A stretch of DNA of 64,000 bases, taken from an uncultured Collinsella sp. (GTDB lineage: Bacteria; Actinomycetota; Coriobacteriia; Coriobacteriales; Coriobacteriaceae). Below, piece by piece: positions 50,463 through 58,621 of the stretch. Each line of letters begins with the position of its first letter. Positions within the stretch are counted from its first letter, which is position 1. Both the position numbers and the translations under genes were made by a program. Below the pieces are notes generated by a model. That model was not told the origin of the DNA. It saw nothing but the letters and a program-made list of their open reading frames with translations, and did no database searches. The DNA is taken from contig CAUAAZ010000008.1 of the NCBI GenBank assembly GCA_958427145.1, positions 16,042 to 80,041 on the forward strand, written 5' to 3'.

Positions 50463-51001
50463 AGCTGAATGCCCTCGGCGACCTTCTCGACGGCCTTCTC
50501 GCCGGCGAGCGTGCGCAGCAGCTCCAAGGCAAAGGGGAGCGACTGTGCCATGCCACTGGCAGTGATGATGTTGCCGTCTTGCGTGACTTTCTCGCCGGTG
50601 TAAGCGCCCTCGGGGAAGCTCTTCTCAAATCCGGGGAAGCATGTGGCGCGGCGTCCCTTGAGTAGACCAAGCTCGCCCAGGATAAACGGGGCAGCGCAGA
50701 TGGCGGCAACGTGCTTGGTTGCGGCGAAATCGCAGACTACGTTGCAGACGCGCTGGTCGGCGCGCAAGTTGGTGGCACCGGGCAGGCCGCCGGGCAGCAC
50801 GACGCAGTCATACTCGTCAAAGTTGATCTCGTCAAAGAGCGCGTCGCAGGTCACGGGAATCTGCAACGAGCTCACGACCTCGCGTGTGGGCATAATCGAG
50901 ACGAGCGTGGCGCGCACGCCGCCGCGACGCATGACGTCGACCATGGTCAGGCATTCAATAGTTTCAAAGCCATCGGCGGCGAGAACGGCAACGCTGGGCA
51001 T
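50459..51001 (-). CDS. DJ-1/PfpI family protein
   Basis: The 180-residue protein has the DJ-1 fold: VAVLAADGFETIECLTMVDVMRRGG, VLPGGLPGATNL, and AAICAAPFILGELGLLKGRRAT with the reactive Cys in the nucleophile elbow. Members are deglycase-like or stress chaperones, or ThiJ-like; the activity is uncertain. The start at 51001 follows AAAGGAACTC. It overlaps maf by four bases. Confidence 0.88.
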   Translation of the reverse strand: MPSVAVLAADGFETIECLTMVDVMRRGGVRATLVSIMPTREVVSSLQIPVTCDALFDEINFDEYDCVVLPGGLPGATNLRADQRVCNVVCDFAATKHVAAICAAPFILGELGLLKGRRATCFPGFEKSFPEGAYTGEKVTQDGNIITASGMAQSLPFALELLRTLAGEKAVEKVAEGIQL

Positions 51002-51092
51002 GTGAGTTCCTTTCGTAAGGCGGCATACAATTAGCCGTCTTATACCCCGAAGACATACGCTTGCCACGCTCGATTTCCCAATGTTTAAAAAG

Positions 51093-51144
51093 GGACGGGG
51101 ACTAAATAATCATTCGGTATAAATTGATTATTTAGTCCCCGTCC
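51093..51144. repeat. perfect 20-bp intergenic hairpin, GGGGACTAAATAATCA type
   Basis: Positions 51093-51112 (GGACGGGGACTAAATAATCA) are the exact reverse complement of 51125-51144, with a 12-base loop. There is no T-run typical of terminators. It lies between rlmD-like and PfpI-like genes and resembles REP palindromes with a GGGGAC core. Confidence 0.8.
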
Positions 51145-51180
51145 TAGAAAAATCATCGGGCGTGGTCTTGGGCAAACAGT

Positions 51181-52494
51181 CTAGTTGCGCTTGAGGTGGA
51201 CGACCGTTTCGCAGTGGAAGGTTTGCGGGAATAGGTCGACCGGCGTGATCTTGACGGGGGAGAAGGTGCCTTCCTCGACAAAGCGCTTAAGATCGCGCGC
51301 CAGGGTGGCCGGATCGCAGCTCACATAGGCGACATCGCGAGCGCTTGTGCTGGCGATGAGGTCGATAGCCTCGGGCGCCAGACCTGCACGCGGCGGGTCG
51401 ACTACCAGGACGTCGGCGTCCTGGTCGGGGAACTCGCGCACGGCATCGCCGCCGATGACGTCGACGTTGTCGAGCTTGTTGATCTCGAGGTTACGGCGTA
51501 GATCGCGCACGGCGGGGCCGTAGGCCTCTACGGCGGCGACGTAGTCGCAGCGGCGGGCGAGCGGCAGGGTAAAGGTGCCGGCACCGCAGTACAGGTCCAC
51601 GGCAAGCTCGTCTTCCTGCGGGTCGAGCGCTTCCATAACGAGCTCAATCAAAATCTCGGCGCCCTTGGTATTGACCTGGAAAAACGACGGGGCAGATAAG
51701 CGCATCTGGCTTTCGGCGATATTCTCGGTCCACGAGCCCTCGCCGGCGAGCATCTCGACTTTGGAGACACGGCGGGCTTTCTTTCCGCCCTTGCTCATGA
51801 CGCGCACGACGCTCGTGGGGTGTGCGGCGTCTGTCAGTACGCGTGAGACCTGTGAGCGCGGGAAGGAACCTGTGGGTGTCCAAAGTGCGACCTCGAGTGC
51901 TTTGGTGCGACGCGAAGCGCGAATGCCCACGCGCTCGAGGCCCAGGTCGTGGCTGCCGCTCAGATAGTTGAGCGCGCCGACGATCGATTTGAGCGCCTTG
52001 GGAAAACGCTTATCGAACAGCGGGCACGAATCGACGGTCACGATCTTGCTGGGATCGACGCCGTGCATGCCAAGGCGAACGCGGCCGTTAACGACGGTCG
52101 GCTCCAGCTCAATCTTATTGCGGTAACCCCAGTCGTCCTTGGTGTAGCGGATGGGCTGGACAAGATCGTCGACCTGCTCGGGGGTGAACTTGCCAATGCG
52201 CTCGAGCGTGGAGCGCAGGTTTTGCTCTTTGGCGGCAAGCTGGGCGGTGCGCGAGAGATTGCCCCACGAACAACCGCCGCAGATGCCCACGAAGGGGCAG
52301 GAGGGCTGAATGCGATCGAAGCTCGGCTCCAGAATCTCGGTCGTGCGGGCGCGCATAAACGACTTGCCGTCCTGCACGACCTCGGCCTCGACGGTGTCGC
52401 CTGCCACGGCGCCCTGTACAAAGACGGCCTTGCCGTTGTCGGCGTGCGCCAGTCCGTCGGCGCCGTAGGTCATCGATTCTATAGTGAGCTTCAT
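51181..52494 (-). CDS. class I SAM-dependent RNA m5U methyltransferase, RlmD/TrmA family
   Basis: The 437-residue protein has an N-terminal TRAM domain (MKLTIESMTYGADGLAHADNGKAVFVQGAVAGDTV) and an iron-sulfur cysteine set in SCPFVGICGGCSWG. The SAM domain follows with VDLYCGAGTFTLPLAR and DVLVVDPPRAGL, plus the catalytic Cys in YVSCDPATLARDL. It methylates uridine in rRNA or tRNA. The start at 52494 follows GGCAGGAA; an upstream ATG at 52509 is less likely. The exact RNA site is not fixed by sequence. Confidence 0.88.
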   Translation of the reverse strand: MKLTIESMTYGADGLAHADNGKAVFVQGAVAGDTVEAEVVQDGKSFMRARTTEILEPSFDRIQPSCPFVGICGGCSWGNLSRTAQLAAKEQNLRSTLERIGKFTPEQVDDLVQPIRYTKDDWGYRNKIELEPTVVNGRVRLGMHGVDPSKIVTVDSCPLFDKRFPKALKSIVGALNYLSGSHDLGLERVGIRASRRTKALEVALWTPTGSFPRSQVSRVLTDAAHPTSVVRVMSKGGKKARRVSKVEMLAGEGSWTENIAESQMRLSAPSFFQVNTKGAEILIELVMEALDPQEDELAVDLYCGAGTFTLPLARRCDYVAAVEAYGPAVRDLRRNLEINKLDNVDVIGGDAVREFPDQDADVLVVDPPRAGLAPEAIDLIASTSARDVAYVSCDPATLARDLKRFVEEGTFSPVKITPVDLFPQTFHCETVVHLKRN

Positions 52495-52542
52495 ATTCCT
52501 GCCTGTCATTCGCGGTTTTGTCCGCAACCATGGTAGCAGGGA

Positions 52543-52592
52543 AAAGCGCCCCGTATCTGGGGCATTCCTCAAATACGGGGCGCTTCTACAAA
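52543..52592 (-). terminator. terminator after ppk1
   Basis: AAGCGCCCCGTAT pairs with ATACGGGGCGCTT; on the minus strand TTTT follows. Confidence 0.8.
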
Positions 52593-52595
52593 CGT

Positions 52596-55004
52596 CTATT
52601 TTGTCTTGCCGGTAATGAGCGTCTTAAGCCCTAGGCCGATCAGACCCAGTCCCATGCGCACGCGACCGGGGCGATGGCGCTCGATGGCCTTGGTCTTGCC
52701 AACGGGCTTCTCGCGGCGAGCGCTCTTCTCGGACGCGGGCTTGGCCGCCTGCGATTGGGGCCGAGGAGCAGGTTCGGACTCAGGCTCGATAACGGTCGCT
52801 CGGACCTTCTGGACCTCGGGTGCGGCCGGCTGAGGCTCGGGCTCAGGCTGGGATGCGAGCGCGGGTTCTGCCTCGGTGGCGGCCTCGGCGTTGCGATACG
52901 CACGCTCCAGCAGGGCTTCCTGCGAGTTGAAGGGCTTCTCGTCCTCTTTGCGCTTCACGGGAACCCAGGTGCCGTCACTCGTCAGGCTGCGTGCCTTCAC
53001 GTTGTCGCGCAGCTGCATGCCCATGTACTCGTGCACCAGGGCGCGGCAGGTGGGGTCGAGCACGGGGAAGGCGATCTCCACGCGGTGCTCAGTGTTGCGC
53101 GTCATCATGTCTGCCGAGCTCAGGTAGATCATGTCCGAGTCCACGCCAAAGGCATAGACGCGCGCATGCTCCAGAAAGCGTCCGACGATGGAGCGCACGT
53201 GCACGTTCTCGGTCTTGCCCGGAATACCAGGCTTGAGGCACGAGATACCGCGGATGATCATGTCCACGCGCACGCCGGCACACGATGCCTCGGCAATCTT
53301 GTCGATGACCTCGCGGTCGGTAAGCGAGTTGAGCTTAAAGAACACGCGGGCGGGCTCACCGACAAGGGCGCGCTGGATCTCGCGGTCCAGGCCACGCATG
53401 ATGAGCGGCTTGAGGCCCACGGGCGCCACGCCCAGGAAGCGGTAGTCGCCGCGCAGGTTGCCCAGCGACAGATTGCGGAAGAACAGGTTGGCGTCCTCGC
53501 CGATGCCGGGGTGGGCGGTCATGAGCATAAAGTCGCTGTAGAGCTTGGCCGTCTTCTCGTTAAAGTTACCGGTTCCCAAAAGCGTGAGTCGGGTGAGCGC
53601 CATGCCCTCGCGATAGGTGAGCTGGCAGATCTTTGAGTGGCATTTAAAGCCCTCGGAACCATAGATGACGGTGCAGCCGGCCTCTTCCAGGCGCTCGGCC
53701 CACTCGATGTTGTTCTGCTCGTCAAAGCGGGCACGAAGTTCCATGAGCACCGTGACCTCTTTGCCGTTCTCGGCAGCATCGATCAGCGACTCGCACAGGC
53801 GGCTCTGCTTGGCCACGCGGTAGAGCGTGATGCGCAGCGAGATGCACTCGGGGTCGTAGGCGGCCTCGTGCACCAGATCCAGGAAGGGGTTCATGGCCTC
53901 GTAGGGATAAAAGAGCAGCTTGTCGTGCTGCAGCACCTGCTCGCGGATGGAGCGGGTCATGTCGATGGTGGGATTGGGCTGCGGCCTAAACGGCGTAAAG
54001 AGCAGCTCGTTGCGCAGGTGCTCGGGAATCTTGCCCTCAATGCCAAAGACGTAGCCCAGGTTGAGCGGGATATCGCAGGTAAAGACAGAGCGGCGCGAAA
54101 GCTCGAGCGCCTTGCGGATGGTCTTGAGCGTTGCCTTCTCGAGCGACCCCGAGACCGCGAGCACTACCGGCTGCAGACGCAGGCGCTTCTTGAGGATGCG
54201 CTTCATGTGCTGGCGGTAGTCCTCTTCCTCTTCGACGCCCTCGCCGTCCGGATCGATGTCGGCGTTGCGGGTGACGCGGATCAGCGCACGATCCAGCGGC
54301 TTATAGGAGCCAAAGCAGCTGTCCAGGCAGGCGAGGATGACGTCCTCGAGCAAGATGTAGGAGTAGGTGCCGGTGGGCGAGGGGATCTCGATCACGCGGT
54401 TCATCGAGGCGGGAATCTCGATAAGGCCCAGCAGGCTCTCCTCGTCGGTGGCGCCGTCCAGACCGCAGGCCAGATAGAGCGCGCCATTGCGTAGGTTGGG
54501 GAAGGGGTGGCGAGGATCGATGACCAGCGGCGAGATGACCGGCGACACGTAGGCCTGGAAGTAGCGGGTTACAAAGGTGCGCTCCTCGGGCGTAAGCGAA
54601 TCGATGCGGGCGCGGTGAACGCCCAAGGTGTCGAGTTTGCCCTCGATGCTCTTAAAGATGGACTCCCAACGGGTAAGGAGCCCGGGCATTTCGGCCATGA
54701 CAGCATCGACCTGTTCGGAGGCGGTCATATTGCTCTTGTTGTCGACAGGTTGCTTTTTGAGCTCTGCCAGATCGGACAGGCCGCCCACGCGCACCATGAG
54801 AAACTCGTCGAGGTTAGACTCGAAAATCGAGACGAACTTTAGACGCTCGAACAGCGGAACGGTCTCATCGAAGGCTTCGTCAAGCACGCGGTTGTCAAAG
54901 CGCAGCCAGCTAAGCTCTCGGTTTTGCGTGTACGAGAAGTCGCGCGGCGGTTTGCGCAGCTTTGCGGCGGCTTGCTTCTTTTCGATTTTGCTCGGCATAT
55001 GCAT
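52596..55004 (-). CDS. ppk1: polyphosphate kinase 1
   Basis: The 802-residue protein has the PPK1 order: N domain (NRELSWLRFDNRVLDEA), head domain, and C1/C2 catalytic domains with KCHSKICQLTYREG (autophosphorylated His) and GRFLEHARVYAFG. It makes polyphosphate from ATP at the membrane. About 110 C-terminal residues beyond the usual end are Ala/Pro/Glu-rich and then strongly basic (KSARREKPVGKTKAIERHRPG), an unusual tail that may bind polyphosphate or the membrane. The ATG at 55004 is the best candidate; the ATG at 54998 is also possible. Confidence 0.9.
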   Translation of the reverse strand: MHMPSKIEKKQAAAKLRKPPRDFSYTQNRELSWLRFDNRVLDEAFDETVPLFERLKFVSIFESNLDEFLMVRVGGLSDLAELKKQPVDNKSNMTASEQVDAVMAEMPGLLTRWESIFKSIEGKLDTLGVHRARIDSLTPEERTFVTRYFQAYVSPVISPLVIDPRHPFPNLRNGALYLACGLDGATDEESLLGLIEIPASMNRVIEIPSPTGTYSYILLEDVILACLDSCFGSYKPLDRALIRVTRNADIDPDGEGVEEEEDYRQHMKRILKKRLRLQPVVLAVSGSLEKATLKTIRKALELSRRSVFTCDIPLNLGYVFGIEGKIPEHLRNELLFTPFRPQPNPTIDMTRSIREQVLQHDKLLFYPYEAMNPFLDLVHEAAYDPECISLRITLYRVAKQSRLCESLIDAAENGKEVTVLMELRARFDEQNNIEWAERLEEAGCTVIYGSEGFKCHSKICQLTYREGMALTRLTLLGTGNFNEKTAKLYSDFMLMTAHPGIGEDANLFFRNLSLGNLRGDYRFLGVAPVGLKPLIMRGLDREIQRALVGEPARVFFKLNSLTDREVIDKIAEASCAGVRVDMIIRGISCLKPGIPGKTENVHVRSIVGRFLEHARVYAFGVDSDMIYLSSADMMTRNTEHRVEIAFPVLDPTCRALVHEYMGMQLRDNVKARSLTSDGTWVPVKRKEDEKPFNSQEALLERAYRNAEAATEAEPALASQPEPEPQPAAPEVQKVRATVIEPESEPAPRPQSQAAKPASEKSARREKPVGKTKAIERHRPGRVRMGLGLIGLGLKTLITGKTK

Positions 55005-55555
55005 CTGTCCGTTCAGTCCCCACAGGGGACGGTAGCCTAACACTATTCACTATTGTCTCAATTTAGTCGACCTGTGGCACGGACGTATCGCGTGAACGGT
55101 ATCTTTACCTACTTCTTACGCTGCCAAGGCATGCAACTAACTGCCCAACTCGTTTGGAAACAATCTATATCCATACTCAATTGGTGAGGATGTATGAATA
55201 AGAATGATTGCGAGCTGAATATAATCGAATCCAAATTGAATCATGAACAAACGACATATATATGCAGAAAACCGTTTTAGCTATGCAATTCCTAAACATG
55301 AAAATATTTGTGCAATCTAGCTTAATTCCTTAGAAAAAAGAACATTTACCTTTGAAAACCTGCTTTAGAGAACCGAAGTGCATCATGGGGGAATCATATG
55401 AGATATACCGTTCATCGCACTTTGCTGACCGTTCGGGGGCGAGGTGGAATTGCAGGTGGTTTTTGGATATAACTAGAGCTGTCAGCAAGCAGCGTCCCAT
55501 ACGGAGGGGCGCTGATACATTCGGCCAGTAAGGCCCGAAAGAAAGGTAGGAGGCC
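55005..55555. other. 551-base AT-rich regulatory region upstream of the first arcA
   Basis: It is far richer in A+T than the flanking genes. It holds a GAACGG motif at 55094-55099, the promoter with CCGTTC repeats near 55408-55473, and a leader related to that of the second arcA (GTCAGCAA and ACGGAGGGGCGCT blocks). No protein gene is seen. Confidence 0.7.
55408..55473 (+). promoter_or_regulatory. arcA copy 1 promoter with 21-bp spaced CCGTTC repeats
   Basis: CCGTTC at 55408-55413 and 55429-55434 are direct repeats 21 bases apart. Ten bases further is TGGAAT (55445-55450), a poor -35 box, then a 17-base spacer and TATAAC (55468-55473). The layout suggests an activator bound on one face of DNA next to RNA polymerase. 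Confidence 0.7.
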
Positions 55556-56800
55556 ATGACGAAAGGTCTGCACGTGCCTTCCGAGATCGGCAAGCTCAGG
55601 AAGGTCTGCCTGCACCGTCCCGGCGACGAGCTCCTCAACCTGCCGCCCGACGAGCTCGAGCGACTCCTGTTCGACGACGTCCCGTTCCTGGAGGTCGCGC
55701 AGCAGGAGCACGACACCTTCGCCCAGATCCTGAGGGACCAGGGTGTGGAGGTCCTCTATCTCGAGAACCTCGTCGCCGAGGTGTTCGACCAGGTCCCCGG
55801 CGCCCGCGCCGAGTTCACCGACCAGTACATCGCCGAGGCGGGCATCCGCGGCCAGCACATGCCGCAGATCGTCCGCGAGAAGCTGGACTCCATCGAGGAC
55901 AACCTCGAGTTCGTCAAGAAGACCATGGCCGGCATGACCAAGTCCGAGATCGACATGCCCCTCACGGCGTCCACGACCCTCGACTCCCTGGTCAACTCCG
56001 AGTCCGAGTCCGACCTGATCATCGACCCGATGCCCAACCTCTACTTCACCCGCGACCCGTTCGCGGTCGTCGGCGAGGGCGTCAACCTCAACCGCATGTA
56101 CTCGGTCACCCGCAACCGCGAGACCCTGTACGGCAAGTACGTCTTCAAGTACCACCCCGACTACAAGGACGTCTCGCTGTACTTCCGCCGCGACTGCCAG
56201 TTCCACACCGAGGGCGGCGACGTGCTGAACATCAACGAGAAGACCCTCGCCGTCGGCATCTCCCAGCGCACCCAGGCCGCCGCGATCGACGTCATGGCCC
56301 AGAACATCTTCTGGAACTCCGACTCCAAGGTCGAGCGCATCCTGGCCTTCGACATCCCGGTCTCGCGCGCCTTCATGCACCTCGACACGGTCTTCACCCA
56401 GATCGACGTCGATAAGTTCACGATCCACCCCGCCATCATGGGCACCCTGCGCGTCTACGAGCTGACCGCCGGCAAGAACCCGGGCGACGTGAACATCCGC
56501 CTGATCGAGGACACCCTCGAGCACGTCCTGGAGGACGCCACCGGCGTCGACCAGGTCAAGCTGATCCCCTGCGGCGGCGGCGACCCGATCGCGGCCTCCC
56601 GCGAGCAGTGGAACGACGGCTCCAACACCCTGTGCGTCGAGCCCGGCAAGATCTGCGTCTACGCCCGCAACACCGTCACCAACGACGTGCTGTACAAGGA
56701 GGGCCTGGACCTTCTCGTCGTGCCCTCCGCCGAGCTCTCCCGCGGCCGCGGCGGCCCGCGCTGCATGAGCATGCCCTTCTGGCGCGAGGACCTCTAAGGT
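55533..56800. repeat. direct repeat, arcA copy 1 (partner 58622-59889)
   Basis: About 1268 bases, from GGCCCGAAAGAAAGGTAGGA before the gene to CTCTAAG at its stop, appear identical to the second copy by eye, including third codon positions. Flanks on both sides differ. Confidence 0.85.
55556..56797 (+). CDS. arcA: arginine deiminase, first copy
   Basis: The 413-residue enzyme converts arginine to citrulline and ammonia. Family motifs: FTRDPFAVVGEGVNLNRM, the catalytic HTEGGDVLNINE, GGGDPIAASREQWNDGSN and the nucleophile Cys near the C-terminus in GPRCMSMPFWREDL. AGGTAGGAGG lies before the ATG. Codons end almost always in C or G, more than in neighbouring genes, fitting high expression. The translated sequence is identical to the copy at 58.6 kb. 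Confidence 0.95.
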   Translation: MTKGLHVPSEIGKLRKVCLHRPGDELLNLPPDELERLLFDDVPFLEVAQQEHDTFAQILRDQGVEVLYLENLVAEVFDQVPGARAEFTDQYIAEAGIRGQHMPQIVREKLDSIEDNLEFVKKTMAGMTKSEIDMPLTASTTLDSLVNSESESDLIIDPMPNLYFTRDPFAVVGEGVNLNRMYSVTRNRETLYGKYVFKYHPDYKDVSLYFRRDCQFHTEGGDVLNINEKTLAVGISQRTQAAAIDVMAQNIFWNSDSKVERILAFDIPVSRAFMHLDTVFTQIDVDKFTIHPAIMGTLRVYELTAGKNPGDVNIRLIEDTLEHVLEDATGVDQVKLIPCGGGDPIAASREQWNDGSNTLCVEPGKICVYARNTVTNDVLYKEGLDLLVVPSAELSRGRGGPRCMSMPFWREDL

Positions 56801-56854
56801 CTTCAAGGACCCGTACAGGTCATAATACATACATCTAGCTGCCATTAGATGTCT

Positions 56855-56893
56855 CCCATTGGGGCGGTGCGGGTTTTCGCACCGCCCCAATCT
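56855..56893 (+). terminator. terminator after arcA copy 1
   Basis: ATTGGGGCGGTGCG pairs perfectly with CGCACCGCCCCAAT around GGTTTT, then CTTGT. Confidence 0.8.
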
Positions 56894-56946
56894 TGTATGA
56901 GGAACGTCAACACGATTGGATGACTGCTTTTGTAAGGAGCTTGGCC

Positions 56947-58071
56947 ATGGACATCAAGACGATTGGCGTTGAGGAATGGCTCAACGTTTGGGAGAAGAGC
57001 GCCACGTGGGACATCGCCCAGTCGACGATCTCGTCGCTCACCATGGGCGAGCTGCGCGCGCTCGATGAACAGGACGGCGCCACGTTCTACGAGCGCCTGG
57101 ACCGCGAGAAGATGAACTACGGCTGGATCGAGGGCTCGCCGGAGTTTAAGGCCGAGGTTGCCAAGCTGTATCGTCGGGAGGTCAATCCCGATCACATTCT
57201 GCAGACCAATGGCTGCACGGGCGCTAACCTCAACGCCATCATGGCTGTGGTCGAGCCCGGCGACCATGTTATCGCCGAGTGGCCCACCTACGCGCCGCTC
57301 TACGAGATTCCGCGCACGCTGGGCGCCGAGGTCGAGTATTGGGAGCTTCGCGAGGAACTCGGCTGGAAGCCCGATATCGAGGAACTCAAGCGCTTGGTGC
57401 GTCCCAGCACCAAGCTTATCTGCATAAACAACGCATCTAACCCCATCGGTACGGTGCTCGATGCCGATATGCTCGGCCAGATTGCCGAGATCGCCCGCTC
57501 GGTGGGCGCCTACGTGCTGTGCGACGAGGTATATCTGCCGCTCGAAAACACTGAGTCCTTTATGTCGATGGTCGACGTGTACGAGAGGGCCATTGTCACC
57601 AACTCGTTGTCGAAGACCTATTCGACACCTGCGGCCCGCGTGGGCTGGGTCCTGGCCGACAAAGAGGTGTCCAACCGCATCCGTACCTATCGCGATTACA
57701 CCATGATCTGCGGCGGCGTGTTCAACGATGCTCTGGCGACCTATGTGCTTGAGCACAAGGATAAGATTCTCGAGCGCAATCGCAAGATCGTGTTTGGCAA
57801 CCGCGATATCGCGCAGGCTTGGATCGATACGCAGCATCGCGTTTCCTGGACGGCCCCGCAGGGCGTGTCCACCTCGTTTATCCAGCTGGATATTCCCGAG
57901 GATGACGAGGAGTTCTGCAGGCGCCTGCTGTCCGAGAGGGGAGTGCTGCTGGTCCCCGGTAGCCGTTTTGAGCTTCCCTGCGGCGCACGCCTGGGCTACT
58001 GCGCGAGCGAGGACGTTCTGCGCGAGGGCCTGAGGCTTTTGGGCGAGGCACTGGCGGAGTTCGATCGCTAG
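56947..58071 (+). CDS. class I/II PLP aminotransferase between the arcA copies
   Basis: The 374-residue enzyme has the fold type I pattern: QTNGCTGANLNAIMAVVEPGDHV, NNASNPIGTVLD, CDEVYLPLEN with the PLP Asp, and TNSLSKTYSTPAARVGW with the Schiff-base Lys. FELPCGARLGYC holds the carboxylate-binding Arg. It is fairly distant from DapL-like and aspartate types. Its position suggests a role in arginine, citrulline or ornithine handling, but the substrate cannot be read from sequence. AAGGAG precedes the ATG at 56947. Confidence 0.8.
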   Translation: MDIKTIGVEEWLNVWEKSATWDIAQSTISSLTMGELRALDEQDGATFYERLDREKMNYGWIEGSPEFKAEVAKLYRREVNPDHILQTNGCTGANLNAIMAVVEPGDHVIAEWPTYAPLYEIPRTLGAEVEYWELREELGWKPDIEELKRLVRPSTKLICINNASNPIGTVLDADMLGQIAEIARSVGAYVLCDEVYLPLENTESFMSMVDVYERAIVTNSLSKTYSTPAARVGWVLADKEVSNRIRTYRDYTMICGGVFNDALATYVLEHKDKILERNRKIVFGNRDIAQAWIDTQHRVSWTAPQGVSTSFIQLDIPEDDEEFCRRLLSERGVLLVPGSRFELPCGARLGYCASEDVLREGLRLLGEALAEFDR

Positions 58072-58123
58072 GATTCCGATGGTCTTCGGGGGCCTTATCC
58101 AAATTAGCCGAAGATAATCGAAA

Positions 58124-58162
58124 ACGGACCCGTTTCCCTAGGGGAAGCGGGTCCGTTTTTCT
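58124..58162 (+). terminator. terminator after the aminotransferase gene
   Basis: AAAACGGACCCGTTTCCC pairs with GGGAAGCGGGTCCGTTTT (two G-T pairs), followed by T. Confidence 0.85.
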
Positions 58163-58496
58163 ATACCGAGAAGTCAAGTTGTTACAAATGGGGCCGTAAA
58201 GCGAGGCGGTATCCGCTGGGCCTTATACTGAGTTTCCGGTGAACGGTATCAAGCGTCTGGTAAACGGTAATTTATTTATCAGAAATGAATAGGACAAACT
58301 TTTTTCTGAATAAAAATGAAAATGGTTGAGACGCGGTGTGAACCGCTAATTCTATTCATAGCTTTATTGGAAATATGCAATTTGAGGATGGTTTAACAAA
58401 GTTTAGTTCCATTTGATTTTAGGATTAAAACGCGTTTAAGCACGTAAATACGCTTTATTAAGATGAAGTGTGCCATGCGTGAAGTATATGTGTATG

Positions 58497-58562
58497 CCGT
58501 TCACCCCCTATAAAAAACCGTTCGGGGGCAAGGTGGAAGTATGAGCTGATTTTGGATATAAA
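58497..58562 (+). promoter_or_regulatory. arcA copy 2 promoter with 21-bp spaced CCGTTC repeats
   Basis: CCGTTC at 58497-58502 and 58518-58523, then after ten bases TGGAAG (58534-58539), a 17-base spacer and TATAAA (58557-58562). Geometry is identical to copy 1 although most other bases differ. Confidence 0.7.
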
Positions 58563-58621
58563 TATGTCGTCAGCAATAACGCCTCACACGGAGGGGCGCT
58601 AACGAATCGGCCCTGACAAGG

